DNA of 64,000 nt, taken from contig NW_001865071.1 in NCBI RefSeq assembly GCF_000002865.3, positions 333,478 through 397,477 on the forward strand, read 5' to 3'. This document shows positions 1-11,771 of the stretch, in pieces. Numbering within the stretch: position 1 is the stretch's first letter; each line of letters starts with the position of its first letter. The position numbers were made by a program, and so were the translations under genes. The notes under the pieces were generated by a model. It ran no database searches and was not told where the DNA came from. It worked only from the letters and a program-made list of their open reading frames with translations. The stretch comes from Monosiga brevicollis MX1. Its lineage: Eukaryota; Opisthokonta; Choanoflagellata; Craspedida; Salpingoecidae.

Positions 1-68
1 AAAATTGGGTTGAGACGATGGCAGAACAAACAGGCGGCGGGAAGAGGTAAATAATATTCTAAGACTAA

Positions 69-2759
69 TCAAACCTCGGAGACATCAACCACAAAGTTTG
101 TCGAGTTTTCACCCTCGGAAGAGGTTGCCGAGGCCGAGTCCAAATCCAGCTCATCAATCCGTGCCTGTTTGCACCAGCATCCGGTGAGAAGAGGGAGGCA
201 TGCCTGGTGAAAAGTGAACACCCGCGTCATCTTCCGCCGTACCTCGGCCTTGGTGGTGCCAATGCGAATGCAACCGCGATAAAAATGGGTCTGAAAGAGG
301 GCCAGATCATCGTCGTCATCCACCCCATTTTGTGTCGTTTGTGCACCCACGTATGCCGCTGCCAAGCTGGGCACGTTGACAGAACTGCCACCTCCACCGA
401 TGCCACGATTGGGCGGGTTTAAAAAGGAGTTGACGCTCTGGGATCGGAGGTCGCCGTTGGACAAGTGAAGCCTATTGCCAAGCAGCATCAGACGATGCAT
501 CAGGGCCTTCCAGACCATGGCAGGCATGTCCTGTGTACAAGGCAATCACGCAAACACGCCTTTACGCACCCATTGAGGACTCCCGTGCTGGCGCTGTCGA
601 GCTATCAGTGTGGTGCACAGACAAGAACAAGATACAGCAGGCATGTACGCAGGATGAGAGCGAGTCTTTTCGGCAGTCATTTGGCGTCCACGCCGCTTCC
701 TGCCCCTTACGACTGGCCTGCACTGCGAGCCGACAAGCGGCGGATGGGGCGTGGCAATCATCCTACCGGCTCTGGTGTTGGCGCACTGCTGCCCTTGAGA
801 GCCATGGAGAGGGCCGTTTGATGACTGTCGTCGGATTCGCCCAGTGTAAACATGAGGTGGACGGGCAGATGACAGGCTTGACCGGCCAGGGCAGTAATCA
901 CATTTGTCTGCTGGGGGTGAGCTGGGAGCTGGGGCGGCGTGGCGTGCTGGAGCAAAACGTAGGACGTGCGTCCAGCACCGGGCACTTTGGCCTGCGCCTC
1001 CATCTCGAGTGCATCGCTGTCCCCCAGTTCAGACGCACGCCGCGACGACCGCCGTGTGTCGTGGTGTGTACAGGGCTGGATCAAGTGCGCCCGCTCCTCG
1101 GGATCTAAAAGCATGTTGCGCAAAAGGCGAGGCTCTTGCGCCAGCGCGATTTGCTGTGGCTGCAACCTGGTGCCAATGGAGTGTGGCACATCCTTGCCCA
1201 CCGACTGTCGAAACACGTCGTGATATCTAACCACCGCACGCACGACCAAAATCAGAGACAGGCCCGTACATGTGATGCACGCTGGCACGCCGTCTATGAG
1301 TGGCACCGCAGCACGTACTGTCGCAAGATGGGATGCTTGCAGGCCGAGTCGGTTCCCGTGTTATCAAAGCCCAGATCACCAGCCAAGATTTGAAACCCAA
1401 CCACCTCGTGCTCCATGACATGGGTATCATGCCGAAAGTCTGCCACGTGCTTCTCAAGCTGATCCAGGAGCCCGGCCTTTTCTTTGCGTGACATGTTCAT
1501 CTACATCATGCACCCCAATCAACACCAGGGAGCAGACGGGTCAAAGCGAGACTGCACCGGCCGGTTCAAGAACGGTTTGGTTTGGAAGCGCCAACTTTTT
1601 GTTTGGTGTGACCTTTATGGCTTTCAACAGCCAAGCAACACCCCGAAGGCCGGCAAGCGGGAGCGGGGCGAACACACCTTCAGATGCGTGAGATGGATGT
1701 AAGCCACGGTGCGGCGATGGCCGACACGTGTGCGGCGCTTTTTGGAAAGGAAGATTTTAGCTTGCAGCACACCCTGGGATCGGCCATGGCGGCCAAGCGG
1801 TGCGCGTGCAAACTCCACGTAGCGCGCAGCCATGATTGGGTACTTTGAGGCCAGCATGAGGCCTGATCCCATGACCAGGCGACCTTTTCGAAAGACCCAC
1901 ACCCCTGGATCGCCGAGAATGTAGGGGAAGTGGATGTTGAGGGCATGCTGTAGGCGGTCATAGGCGTTGTGATCATGTACGCCTTGAAAGCAGACGAAAT
2001 CTGCAGTGGGAAAGTGCATGAGGGTGTTTTGGATGGGCATTTCGCGATGCAGCTCCTTGTTGGCCGTGGTGTGTATGGCAGACATGATGCGCACAGCCGA
2101 ATGGCGAGCGCGCTCCAGGGTGTGGCGCAGGCCGTAGCGCTTGGCCACACTCTCTGGCAAGAGGGTTAAGTTGGCTGAAACGACGTTCCATTCCGTCTTG
2201 TGCGTCGGCCGTGTCACGCGCTATGTGCAGCAGGGCCATGTGAAATTCAGCGCGATGCTTCAACGTTGAAAGATGACAAGCGACCAAGAGTAAAGAGTCA
2301 AGTGGAGCGAGGGCCGGAGGATCAGGCCAGAGGCAGGTGTACAAGCAAGTGGGCCTTGCGGCTCGTCATCCGTCAGCCCCTGGCGTCCCCTGGCTCGGGC
2401 GGCATGCGCGTCGGGTTTCTTCACGTTCAAGAGTGCAAAAGGTGGCTTACCTCAGAGGCGGTCGAAAAAACAAAGTCACGACGGCCATAGTGTGCCAGCA
2501 CGTACAAGGGAAGGCCGACCACCAGACAGGGCATGGTGGCGAGAAGGAGGATGATCCAAGGCACAAGCAAAAGGCGCCGGGCACCCACTTGTTCCCCGGG
2601 CGCAGTGCGCAAGAGAGCCCGAATATTGTTGTAGCTCATAATGGTCAAGTACATGAGGGCCCACCCGAAGTGATACAGGGTATAGAGCCACCAATTCGAA
2701 AAGGGCAGCTCGACAGGCACGTCCCAACCCGGGCCCTCATCATCGGGCGTGTACGGCAT
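69..2759 (-). CDS. Neutral sphingomyelinase-2-like protein (SMPD3 family), probable pseudoenzyme
   Basis: Five exons: 2451-2759, 1678-2220, 1307-1500, 767-1226, 69-530. They close in one frame of about 655 codons, the same length as human SMPD3. The N-terminal exon has two hydrophobic stretches, as in nSMase2, which anchors to the inner leaflet of Golgi and plasma membrane. Family landmarks follow in order: SANLTLLPESVAK, the FPYILGDPGVW and GSGLMLASKYPIM blocks, IHLTHLK, GDLGFDN, SIGTRL and LAGQACHLPVHL near the end. In the family these build an Mg-dependent phosphodiesterase that cleaves sphingomyelin to ceramide. Key residues differ here: the LQEV Glu reads FQGV, GDFNFDN reads GDLGFDN, and the DHLPV Asp is Cys. 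The early Asn of the SAN motif and the THL His are kept. The last exon (about 150 residues, with an acidic DDDDD patch) has no counterpart I recognise. Family assignment is secure; loss of activity is inferred. Confidence 0.85.
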
Positions 2760-2945
2760 GGCGCCGGCACAGCCCTCTCTTTAACAATGCCCCCACAAGC
2801 CCAACAGCATGAAGATCTCACACCCACATACACGCACCCACTCACTCACCCGCGAGCGCCTTCCTCCCCCCTGCCCCCGCCCCCGCCGCTTTGCAACGCG
2901 CCCAGCACCTCCCCGAAGCCCCCCTCCTCAGCTTTCAACGACCTC

Positions 2946-3005
<60 letters not shown>

Positions 3006-3102
3006 GCAACAGGAAATGATGACTTTTGTCTGACATCGTGTCCTGATGTGCCTTGCTTGCCCCCGTGTGTGCATGTGCTCTCTCTTTGTGCTCTCTCTTT
3101 GT

Positions 3103-3145
<43 letters not shown>

Positions 3146-3681
3146 TCTCTCTCTCTCTCTCTCTGCTCTACTTTTTTTTTTCCGGGTTCGCGAGAGCGGC
3201 AGCGGCAAAGGAGAAAAGCAGGTGGCAGTGGACGGTGGTTGTGACGGCGGGAGCAAAAGGGGTTCTGCTGCCAACAGCGGCAGCAGCGAGTGAACAAGCC
3301 GACTGGGCTGGGTGCGGGCCACTTTGTCTTGGGTTGCGACCAGGCACCACTGAGGTGGGGACCGATCTCAAAGGCCTCGTGTGTGTGTGTGTGTGTGTGT
3401 CCCATGGCCCTCGCGTGCGCTTGGCCCACGACGACACCATCGCACGACCGCGTCTCCTCCTTTTGCTCGCTTGCCTTTGCGTTGGGATTGAAGTGTACCG
3501 ACGAAAAGACCTGGCTCGCCCGCTGCTCGCCCTGCGCGCATCTGATCGGCTTGGATTGGTCTTTCATCGGCAATCACCAGCCAGTGTCAACCCCCACGGC
3601 TGAGCCCTCGCCTTGAGAGATCATTGCACGCCGCGGGTACGAGAGGCTGGCCGAGTGGCCAGCTTGTTGAGTAGCCTAGCA
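2760..3681. other. Intergenic region between divergent genes, with simple repeats
   Basis: This 0.9-kb spacer separates the start of the sphingomyelinase-like gene (minus strand) from the start of the small membrane protein (plus strand). It holds two long (CT)n tracts (about 2945-3002 and 3104-3165) and a short (GT)n run at about 3380-3400. Long open frames here that read as Ser-Leu or Arg-Glu repeats are translations of the microsatellites, not genes. Confidence 0.8.
2945..3165. repeat. Two (CT)n microsatellites
   Basis: About 58 bases of nearly pure CT are followed, 100 bases on, by a second interrupted CT array. They lie 190-400 bp upstream of the minus-strand gene start and 520-740 bp upstream of the plus-strand start, so they sit in a shared promoter region. 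Confidence 0.95.
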
Positions 3682-4161
3682 ATGCACGCGTCGGCATGGG
3701 ACCAGCTGCGGCAACGCCGAGCAGGCTTTACGCTCTGGAATCTCTCCCTCTTTCTCGTGGCCTCGATGCTTCAGAGCCCAAGCCTCTTGGCCATCAGCTT
3801 TGCATCCAGCCTCGGCGTCATCACCTCGTTTCACCTCGGCTGGATTCAGGACACCACTGGTGTGGCCCGGCTCATCAAGCGCAATGGCTTGCCCACGGGT
3901 CTTGTCTTTCACTTCTACAACTTTATCATGCACATTCTCCCGCCCATCGTGGTGGCGCTCAACCTATACTACAAGGGCTGGCCCTGCCGCACCCACCACG
4001 GCCTCATTGCCGCCATCTTCCACTTGACTTGGGGTTTGATCGAATCACGTGGCCATCTCCTTCTCGATGACATTTACGTGGACATGGACCCCTTCCACTG
4101 GCATCAAATGTGGCTCTGTGGCTTGATCTTTGAGGTCTGGGTTGCCCCGGCGCTCTTCTAA
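3682..4161 (+). CDS. Small multi-pass membrane protein, family not recognised
   Basis: A single open frame of 159 residues from the first ATG after a run of stops. The protein is rich in Leu, Ile, Phe and Trp and has about four hydrophobic helices: residues near 17-50 (two), 75-95 and 110-130, plus a Trp-rich C-terminal segment. Histidines cluster in the loops (FHFYNFIMHILPP, THHG, DPFHWHQMW). There is no clear signal peptide before the first helix and no motif I can place. An acidic LLDDIYVDMDPF stretch lies just before the last helix. The gene has no intron, which is uncommon here but not surprising at this size. It is divergent from the sphingomyelinase-like gene and convergent with the KH gene. 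Function unknown. Confidence 0.6.
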   Translation: MHASAWDQLRQRRAGFTLWNLSLFLVASMLQSPSLLAISFASSLGVITSFHLGWIQDTTGVARLIKRNGLPTGLVFHFYNFIMHILPPIVVALNLYYKGWPCRTHHGLIAAIFHLTWGLIESRGHLLLDDIYVDMDPFHWHQMWLCGLIFEVWVAPALF

Positions 4162-4920
4162 CCGTACAACCCCGGTTGTCATCGCCGTGACGTTCCTTTC
4201 GCGAGCCCGTTTCAACTTCTTCTGGCCCTTGGCGACCTCCTCTCCACCTGCCTCTTCCTTTTCCTTTCTCCTTTGCCTACTGCTCCATCCGTCCCCACCT
4301 GGTCGTTGCTTCGCTGCTTTTTTACTTTCACCCGTGGTGCACCACCTCGCAACCCCCCTGTACCCCTGGTGTATTCCTTCCCACCTTTTGGTCGCGGTTG
4401 CTTGTTGGACCCTTTGCCTTCTTCAACTGGCTATTGGCTTACGCCATTGTGGGTCTTCCCCACCCACGCTCAAAAAGAGAGCTCGCGCAAAACGTGCAAG
4501 CGGCATAACCTTTTTCATCTTCAGAAAAAGACGTGTGCGTCACCTCGCTGTGCGTGCTACCTGAGGTAGTGCTGACGCATATCTTGCCTGGAACGCAAAA
4601 TTCAATTTCATGAATCCGCTCCCACCAGTGACTTGTTGGCAATGAGCAAAGCCTTTCCACACTCAATTGGGCATTGGTCAAAGCCATTTGCAGTATCACA
4701 GTCAAGTCCTGGAACCGCATTAAACATCAAGCATTCGGATCCGAAACAGCTGCCCATCCATCACACATAAAAAAGAAAGAAAAGGAAAGAAAAAAAACTG
4801 AGACAACTCGGCAAGAAAACGAACAATTGGGTCAGCGCCAGGCTACAACAAAACAGAACAGAAAAAATGCAACGAGTCGTGTCCCTCAAGGATAGGGGCC
4901 GAAACCCGGGGTCCCTGAAC
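4162..4920. other. Convergent intergenic region, no gene seen
   Basis: The spacer lies between the 3' ends of the small membrane protein and the KH-domain gene. I see no conserved frame. An A-rich stretch lies at about 4768-4865, just past the KH gene stop. It presumably contains both 3' UTRs. Confidence 0.6.
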
Positions 4921-7900
4921 TTAATCGTCCTCGCCACGGCGACGCTCGCTGTCGTCATCCTCGTCCTCATCACGACGGCTGGAGCGACGATCATCATCAC
5001 GCTCGTCCATGCGAGTCGATTCCCGTTCACGGCTGCGCTCGCGCTCACGGTCATCGCGACGATCACGGCCAATCTTGATTTCCACGCGAGCCTCAAGCAT
5101 GCGCTTGGCTTCGGCGCGTGCCTCCGGGTCATGGCAGAAGATGTAAATGTTCTCATTGGCATGCTGCACGGCCTTGTCGCCGTCTGCGAAGCAGAATGTA
5201 CCCGTCTCCAGCTCCACCTCGCGCAAGTTGCGGCCATGCGCACCCGTCAAAAAGCCAACGGTCTCAGTCGGAACGACCAAGACAGTAAGGTCATCACGCG
5301 TCGTTTCATCGATCTTGACACGCGACGTGCGCTGCAGCAGCAGCCAGGACAGGTAGTCACGAGCACGCTCCCGTTGACTGCGCGAGCCTGCGAAGAAGGC
5401 CACCTGGAAGAACCAAATCCAAGATATGTGAGCTCTGTGTGTCTGTCGCCTTCTCACAGGTCACAACCAGACCCAAGCAAGTGCGAGCAACATACGCGGC
5501 CAATGTATTCGAGGATGCAGCCCGCTGCAGTTGCCAGCTTGCGACGGGTCGCGCCGCGCTTGCCCAAAGCATACGAGTAGTCGCTCTCGCCCAGCACCAT
5601 GGTCTCAACGCCAAAATCACCGTTGTAGTCATCGTACCTGTCATGGGCACAGTCAGCACGATTTTAGGGTGGATGATGATGAAATCAAAGAAAAACAGAA
5701 GAAAAAAAAGAAAAAAAAAAAAAAAAAAGGCGAGAAGCTTAACCCCGCGTGAGTTGAAGCAAAAAAAATACACACCAGCTCATTTCGGCACGTGGGGTGG
5801 TGCCATCCAAGAAAAAGCCAGGTGACTTGAATTCAACAGCCGAGAGAACCTTCAGCTCGGCACCACAGCGGGCACGGGGGGTACCAAAGATGGCAAGTTT
5901 CTCTGTGTCCTTGGGTGAATGAGGATCCTCGCCCTTGTCCTTTGCAAAAAACATGAGCGTGCCCCACTCGTCCTCAATCGTGCGCAATGCAATGCCGCCA
6001 CGACCCGTCACGTAGGCCACGCACTCCTTGGGCACGTCCACAGCAGTCAGATCCTCCCGGTCCTCGGCAAAGTCAATGTGAACAACACCTGCGAAAGAGA
6101 CAAGGCCCGATCAGAAAAAAACTAACAGCTGACCGTACACTGTCCCACGCGTTGGCCAAGAACCCGCAGTTTGCGCACCATGGCGCTGCTTCAGCACAAG
6201 TTGCACATATTCCAATGCACGTCGGCAGTTTGTAGGCTTGCCACTAAACTCGAGACGGCCCTCATTGAACATGTCCATGCGGCAGTTGGCAGCGCGGGCA
6301 ATCTTGCGCTTGGTGGAGCCACCCTGCAAAAAAATCATGTCCAAGTATACAACGAGTGCAAAAACCAGAGCGAGGCAAGTCAGGCAAGTCATGGATGCAG
6401 GCGTGTATGGTACATATGGCGATGTGGCTTGAATCCATAGCAAGAAACTAGAGACCGTGTTGGAGCAGGCACAGCTTACCGTGCCAATTACAAAGGCAAC
6501 CTCGCGATCTTGAAGCTGCAACTCCTCACGGGTGCGATCCTCCGCTGGCATGTCCTTGGGATCGATTTCCCAGTCTTGAGGTGGGCCACGGCGCGGGGGG
6601 GCGCGGGGGCGTTCCGGTGAGCGGCGGCGAAAGTCGTCGCGACGTCCACGGTAGTCGTCGCGGCCACCACGATAGCCATCACGGCCGCCACGGTAGTCAT
6701 CACGACCACCGCGATAATCATCACGACGTCCACCACGATAGTCATCACGACGCTCGGGCGAGCGGCGACGATAGTCGTCACGGCGATCTGGGGAACGGCG
6801 CCGATAGTCATCACGGCGATCATCACGGCGGTAGCTATCGCGACGATCATCACGGCGGTCAAAATCACGGCGGTCGTCGCGGCGGTCGTCACGACGATCA
6901 TCGCGGCGGTCAAAATCACGGCGATCATCACGGCGGTCAAAATCACGGCGCGTGTCCATGTAGCGGTCGTCAAAGGGCTTGCGGTCGCGGTCATCGCTGG
7001 AGATCAGGGCGCAGGATAGAGCAAAAGCAAGGGCAAAGATGAGCATGAAAGGGCATGAAGAAAAATTGGTCAAGATGTTGATCAAGACGGGGCGGGTCGG
7101 GTTGAGGGCTTTTCAAGTGTTGAGATTCATTCGCGAGTCACGACGTGTCGGCATGCTAGCACGGCTTGATGAAGAATGAATTGAGTGTATGGATGATGCT
7201 GCCAGGGCTGAGCTGAGGCTGAGGCTGAGGCTGAGGCTGAGGCTGGGGCTGGGGCTGGGGCTGAGAAAAACGACGGTTCCAAGACGTGTGCACATGCGAC
7301 GCTCAATAACTGCTGATGAAACTTCTGAGATGAAACTTCTGAAACAACCCTGCACCGCCAGATGATAGACCTCGCCATCTTGCCCTTTCTCTCAGTTGAC
7401 GAGGGGGGGATAACGACGACTAGATGCTGATGAAGGCCGCCATCTTGACAAGCACGAGCACGAGCACAACCTTGACCACAGTACGAGCATGATGATCACG
7501 GACGCCAGGGCAAAAGATGACCAGGCAGGTGTACAAAACAGTAGACAACGTTGATGGGCAAAGAGCGCAATGAACAGCAATAGAGGGCGGAGTGGAGGGG
7601 GAAGGGCAAGAAGATAGTGGTCAAAACGATGGCCAGTCGGTTGTTGGCGCCAAGTGTAACAGGAGAGGGCGCCGCAAAGGGCATCAAAGTTGGCGCCAAC
7701 CCTGGATCGACAACGACGGTGGCTGTTGTGTGTAGCGCCCGTCCAGGCGATGAAGGCGAGAAGGCTGTTCGTGTAGGTGTGATGGTGATGTTGATCGTGG
7801 GTTACGAGAAGCCACGGCGTGGACGCGGCCCCACATGATAGCCGCATGCCTCACTTCCCCTCTGTTCCTCACTGTGCCTCCCTCTGCCTTGCACTCGCAC

Positions 7901-8102
7901 TCGCGATCTTGATAAGGTTTGCCATCGTGGTGGGGTGGAGCTCGAGGACCCAGTCGAGCTCGACGAGTGACGATTCGGGCAGCTCAACCTCAACGCATGC
8001 CGCTCTTGCCCAATCCCATTGGCCTTGCATGTCGTAGGTGTGTTCAAGCAGAAAAAATAGAGCTTACCGGCCAGGGCGATCGCGGTCTCCACCGTACGAC
8101 AT
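4921..8102 (-). CDS. RNA-binding protein with Arg/Asp-rich N-terminus and four KH domains
   Basis: Six coding exons (8068-8102, 6480-6996, 6179-6323, 5776-6088, 5496-5637, 4921-5403) close in frame at 544 residues. Residues from about 14 to 140 are an RDDRRD-type charged repeat that shifts to YRRRSPERR and DDYRGGR units, an SR/RGG-like low-complexity region. Four KH-like modules follow, each with a GxxG nucleic-acid-binding loop: VIGTGGSTKRK (split by an intron), VTGRGGIALR, ALGKRGATRRK and LTGAHGRNLRE. The C-terminus is again Arg/Asp/Glu-rich. KH domains bind single-stranded RNA; with the charged tails this suggests an mRNA-processing or RNP role in the nucleus (inference). I do not recognise a specific orthologue. 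The first coding exon is only 35 nt (start MSYGGDRDRPG), and the intron behind it is about 1.07 kb, far longer than its neighbours. Confidence 0.8.
6997..8067 (-). other. Long first intron of the KH-domain gene
   Basis: The intron runs from a GTAAGC donor to a CTCCAG acceptor, about 1.07 kb, against a usual 60-180 nt in this window. It contains a hexamer array related to GAGGCT at about 7208-7265. I see no convincing gene inside. An in-frame hydrophobic stretch around 7500-7840 on the minus strand has no family resemblance. Confidence 0.6.
7208..7265. repeat. GAGGCT-type hexamer array
   Basis: About nine copies of (GAGGCT/GGGGCT) in tandem inside the long first intron of the KH gene. Confidence 0.9.
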
Positions 8103-8536
8103 GATGGCGTTCTTGCCGGAAGCCGTCAAAGAAGGATCAAGGCGGTTAAAAAAAAAAAAAAAGGAAGAGGACGGTCCAGAAAACCGTGGCTTCTTCCTCC
8201 TGTCAGCGAGGAAAGTGACCACCAGCCAGAATGATATGAGAAACCCAGTCGAGTGCTGAGAGACATGCCAATTCCAAGGCATTCGCCCCAAACCAAAGCA
8301 TCCCAGCCCCCATCCGTCATGCCAAGAGCACGAAACCCGAACAACATTCATGCACACAGGTCGAGCCTGCAAAGACAAACACCATGCAAAAGAACACGAT
8401 CCACCCACACAAGCCCCATCTTTGCGTATCAACCTGGCGCACACAAATGCCTCGCGGCACTGCCGTCGGGCGTGTGATCACTGGCTGCCACACCCGACAC
8501 CGACCGTTGACCCGCCACTGAGTTTGCTGTCACTCA

Positions 8537-8590
<54 letters not shown>

Positions 8591-8807
8591 GTCATGTCCG
8601 ACAGACCTTTTTGTATCAAAAGTGCACTACGTTTGGTCTGTAATTTGATTCACAATTTCATGTCGATCGGTTTCGCGGCAATTTTCAAAATCACATTTTT
8701 ATTTGTCAGCATTGTGCCGAAGTGAAGAAATTCGCGGAAAAAAAAAAACTTCAAAAACTGTGTTTTTCCTTTTCCTTCTCGACACCAAGCAGCGCGCCCG
8801 CGGCGCC
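8103..8807. other. Divergent intergenic region with (CA)n
   Basis: Spacer between the KH gene start (minus) and the RhoGEF start (plus). It contains a poly-A run at about 8149-8162 and a (CA)n array at about 8539-8587, 220 bp upstream of the RhoGEF ATG. No coding frame of note. Confidence 0.7.
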
Positions 8808-11427
8808 ATGTCCCAGGTGAATGGGTCTTGTGGTTGTTATCGTTGCGATACCTTGGCTTGGCTTCACTCTCTCAAGTCGATGACTTCTGGATAGATGTGT
8901 CGGGCCTCGATTTTGCTCACGAACGCTCGCTTTGTCTCTCACAGACGGCCAGTCCCATGACGCGCAAGCGTGCACATGATGAGGCAGAGCGGGAGGAAAA
9001 TCTCCAGTTGGAGAATGACACCAATGCATCCAACATCACACGCCATCGCGCAATCAAGCGACCCGCCCCGGCCAAGGACCTGGCCCCCACAATCAACCAG
9101 ATTGACGATGAGGAATTCAACGCAGAGCCTGAGCTTGTCCTCAGCAGTCTTCGCCCGCTGGATTCGGACGACGAGGACCAGGGCGATGCAAGCGGTGCAC
9201 CTGCCAACAAGCAGGCAAAACGTTTGAGCACCTCCTCGCAGCGCAGCCTTCGTCGGTTTTCCAGCTTCAAGGAAAAGGCGGCCAGTCTTCTATCCCCGAT
9301 GCGTCGTTCTGCGCGACGATTCTCGCGCTCGCTCAGCTCCCGGGGCTCCAAGCGAGGGGGCGCACATGGCTATACCACCATGCCCAAAGAGAGCATCTCC
9401 TATGACATTGACCCCCGCGCCCTCCACGATCGCAGTCGGAAAAAACCCACGCGCAGCTACAGCACACTCTCGCTCCGCCACGTTCAACTCCCCGATGAAG
9501 ACGCCGTGACCGAAGCGGAGCGCGAGCGCTTTTTCGTGCGTTAAATTCCTGCTCGGCGAGTGCTTTGACCCTTCCTATGCTGGTCGCCTTTCTCTCACAT
9601 TGCTTCACATGCTTCATTTGCACACACTCATCTGCTTGCAGATCATCCAAGAGTTGGTGCAGGGCGAGGAGGCGGCATGTACCAACATGTTTCACGTGTA
9701 CCAGATCTATGACAAGTCAAGTACCGCCTTCAAACTTTTCACCGACGAACAGCGGGATATCATTTTCACCAACTACATGGAGATTCGCCAACTCTCAGAA
9801 GACTTGTTGATGCTGCTCAATAATCGACAATCCTCTGCCCTGCCCAACATCGGGCGGGCTCTTATGGCCTGGGTCCGTCAAAACCGCTGAGGACTAAGGG
9901 TGCTGGGACTTCTGGGTTTTTTTTTCTTTTTTCTTTTTTCGTTTTTGTGTGTATTGTTCTTCTTTCGGATGTGAAATGAGATTGAAGATCTCACCTTGGC
10001 CTTGAACATCTTGATAGCTGCCGATGGCTCGTGGTCCCTATGCCATCTATTGCTCGGGCCAACGCCGCAGTAAGCACCTGCTCCGTGCGCTCAAGCACGA
10101 CAAGAACCGCGATCAACTCCTCGAGTTTGACAAGGTTTGTGCAGCGCCTGCCCTAGGCAGTTCATATCACAACTCCAAGCTGTCGTGTCGTTGTTGCATG
10201 GCTCATCGACGCCGTGTTTGCTCGACAGCTGGCCAGCCGGTGTCACGAAGCACACGGTCGGGAGCTGGACGCGATGCTTGATTTCCCACGCACCCGCATG
10301 GCTGGCTACAAGCTCTTTGTTTCCCGCTTGCTCAAGGAAACACCAAAAGACCACCCAGAGTATTCTGATCTCCTGGCTGCTGAGCAGCTATGTCATGAAA
10401 CTGTGTCTTACATCAACAATGTCACCCGCGACAGCCTTGCCGATCGCGTACGCCCCACTCCCCCTAAACGCTCCTCCACGTGGGCTTGCATGGCCGCTGC
10501 TTGATGACACGCATTTGACATTGTGCTTTTTGCTGGCCCGCAGGCGACCGAACTTGCCGAGTCTCTTGACCGTGCTCTACATGCTCCAGACCCCATCATG
10601 ACTCCACTATTATTCTACTGCACGGGCCAACGTGTGGACAAGGTCGGTGCCTCGTCTGCCAGTGTGTGCGCATTGGTCCGTCCACATCTAATCTGAATTT
10701 GCATGCCTGTACTTGACCCATAGGCGCATAAAAGTCATCCTATCAATCTCTACCTCTTTGATACACACATTCTTGCGACCAAATTCAAGTCCAAGGCCGC
10801 TGATGCCAAAATGACGCTGGTGGCCAAGGTATGGATGGTTCTCCGTGTGCATGTTTCGGCTCGGAAGCGCTTGGAGCAGCGTATCAACGCTCTTACAAAA
10901 TGGTTCATGTTTCCGAAGGTCGTTCTCTCACACTCTCTTTTGCTCCAACACCCACCAGCCCATCCCTGTGCTGCACTTGACACCGGTCGATACAACTGGC
11001 GATGACGGCACCGATGAGGAGCAGATGCAGTTGGCCATGACGGTGCAAGCGCCCGTGCGCGGTGGATCACTGCGTCGCTCCACGCGCCGCTCAAGCCTCT
11101 CCTCGCGTGCCACTGGATTCATTGTCAAGGTATTGCCCTGGTTTGCGTCTCTTCCGAAATAATGGTTTTCACTGGCTTTTTTGAAAAATGCCGTGCCTGC
11201 CCTGACTTTTGGCGGCGTTCATGTACTCGCCTGGGTTGGGTTGCTCTGTTCCATAGTTTGATCGGCTGAGCGACAAAATGGACTTTTTGGAAGCCTTTCA
11301 GCGCCTCAAGCGCGAGCTGGAGGAGCTCTGCCGTGAGCATGAAGCCGGCCTTGAGGGTGATCACGAAGAAAGCTCAGGCGAAGATCACCAAGAGGCAGCC
11401 ATTCAAGAAGAAGAAAGCATGGCATAA
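8808..11427 (+). CDS. NET1-like RhoGEF (DH-PH guanine nucleotide exchange factor)
   Basis: Nine exons (8808-8816, 8945-9535, 9642-9872, 10018-10134, 10229-10447, 10544-10642, 10724-10828, 10959-11129, 11257-11427) close at 570 residues. The first exon codes only Met-Ser-Gln. Residues 1-200 are basic and Ser-rich, with NLS-like RKR and KQAKR clusters and a RRSARRFSRSL stretch close to the N-terminus of animal NET1. The DH domain begins at IIQELVQGEEAA. It continues through AWLPMARGPYAIYCSGQ and LDFPRTRM...LKETPKDHPE, which parallel NET1 SWLP..Y.GYCSNQ and LDIPRSRL...LRHTPKEHPD. A PH domain follows (INLYLFDTHILATKF, then PIPVLHLTPVD). An acidic tail with a coiled-coil feel (LKRELEELCREHE) ends the protein. 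NET1 activates RhoA and shuttles between nucleus and cytoplasm; that role is inferred. Confidence 0.88.
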
Positions 11428-11771
11428 GCGGTCAAGTATTAAAGGGACAGCCTCGAGCGCCCCCATCCCCACACCATCGCTGCGACTATGAGCTCCCTTC
11501 CTCCCCATCTTGATGACTTTCCCCATGTTTGGTGGAGACCCCCTTTACCAGTGCTCGCTATGCTTGCGTGGTGCTGAGTGTGAATATCTCATCTGGCATT
11601 GAATACATTGACATGGCGGTGATTTCGTGCATGTCTCGAGTCAAATTTTACTGCACGTTTTGATTTTTGTGTGCTTGCTGCGACGTTGGCCTTAATACGG
11701 TGGCCTTTGGTCGGCTGAGCCATGAGCAGAAGCTGATGGGTAGCAGCTTGACCTGACCCAGAAAGTAGCGC
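11428..11771. other. Short convergent 3' region
   Basis: About 340 bp separate the stop codons of the RhoGEF and helicase genes. I see no gene or repeat in it. Confidence 0.6.

Noticed and set aside
2337-3293. Long plus-strand frame of 318 codons
   Set aside because: Antisense to the sphingomyelinase exon and then through CT microsatellites; composition and context do not support a gene.
3640-3672. tRNA-like A-box (GGCTGGCCGAGTGGCC)
   Set aside because: It resembles the 5' part of a Leu or Ser tRNA, but no B-box, anticodon arm or closing acceptor stem follows.
7392-7847. Hydrophobic minus-strand frame as a nested gene in the KH intron
   Set aside because: No family resemblance, start context or partner exons.
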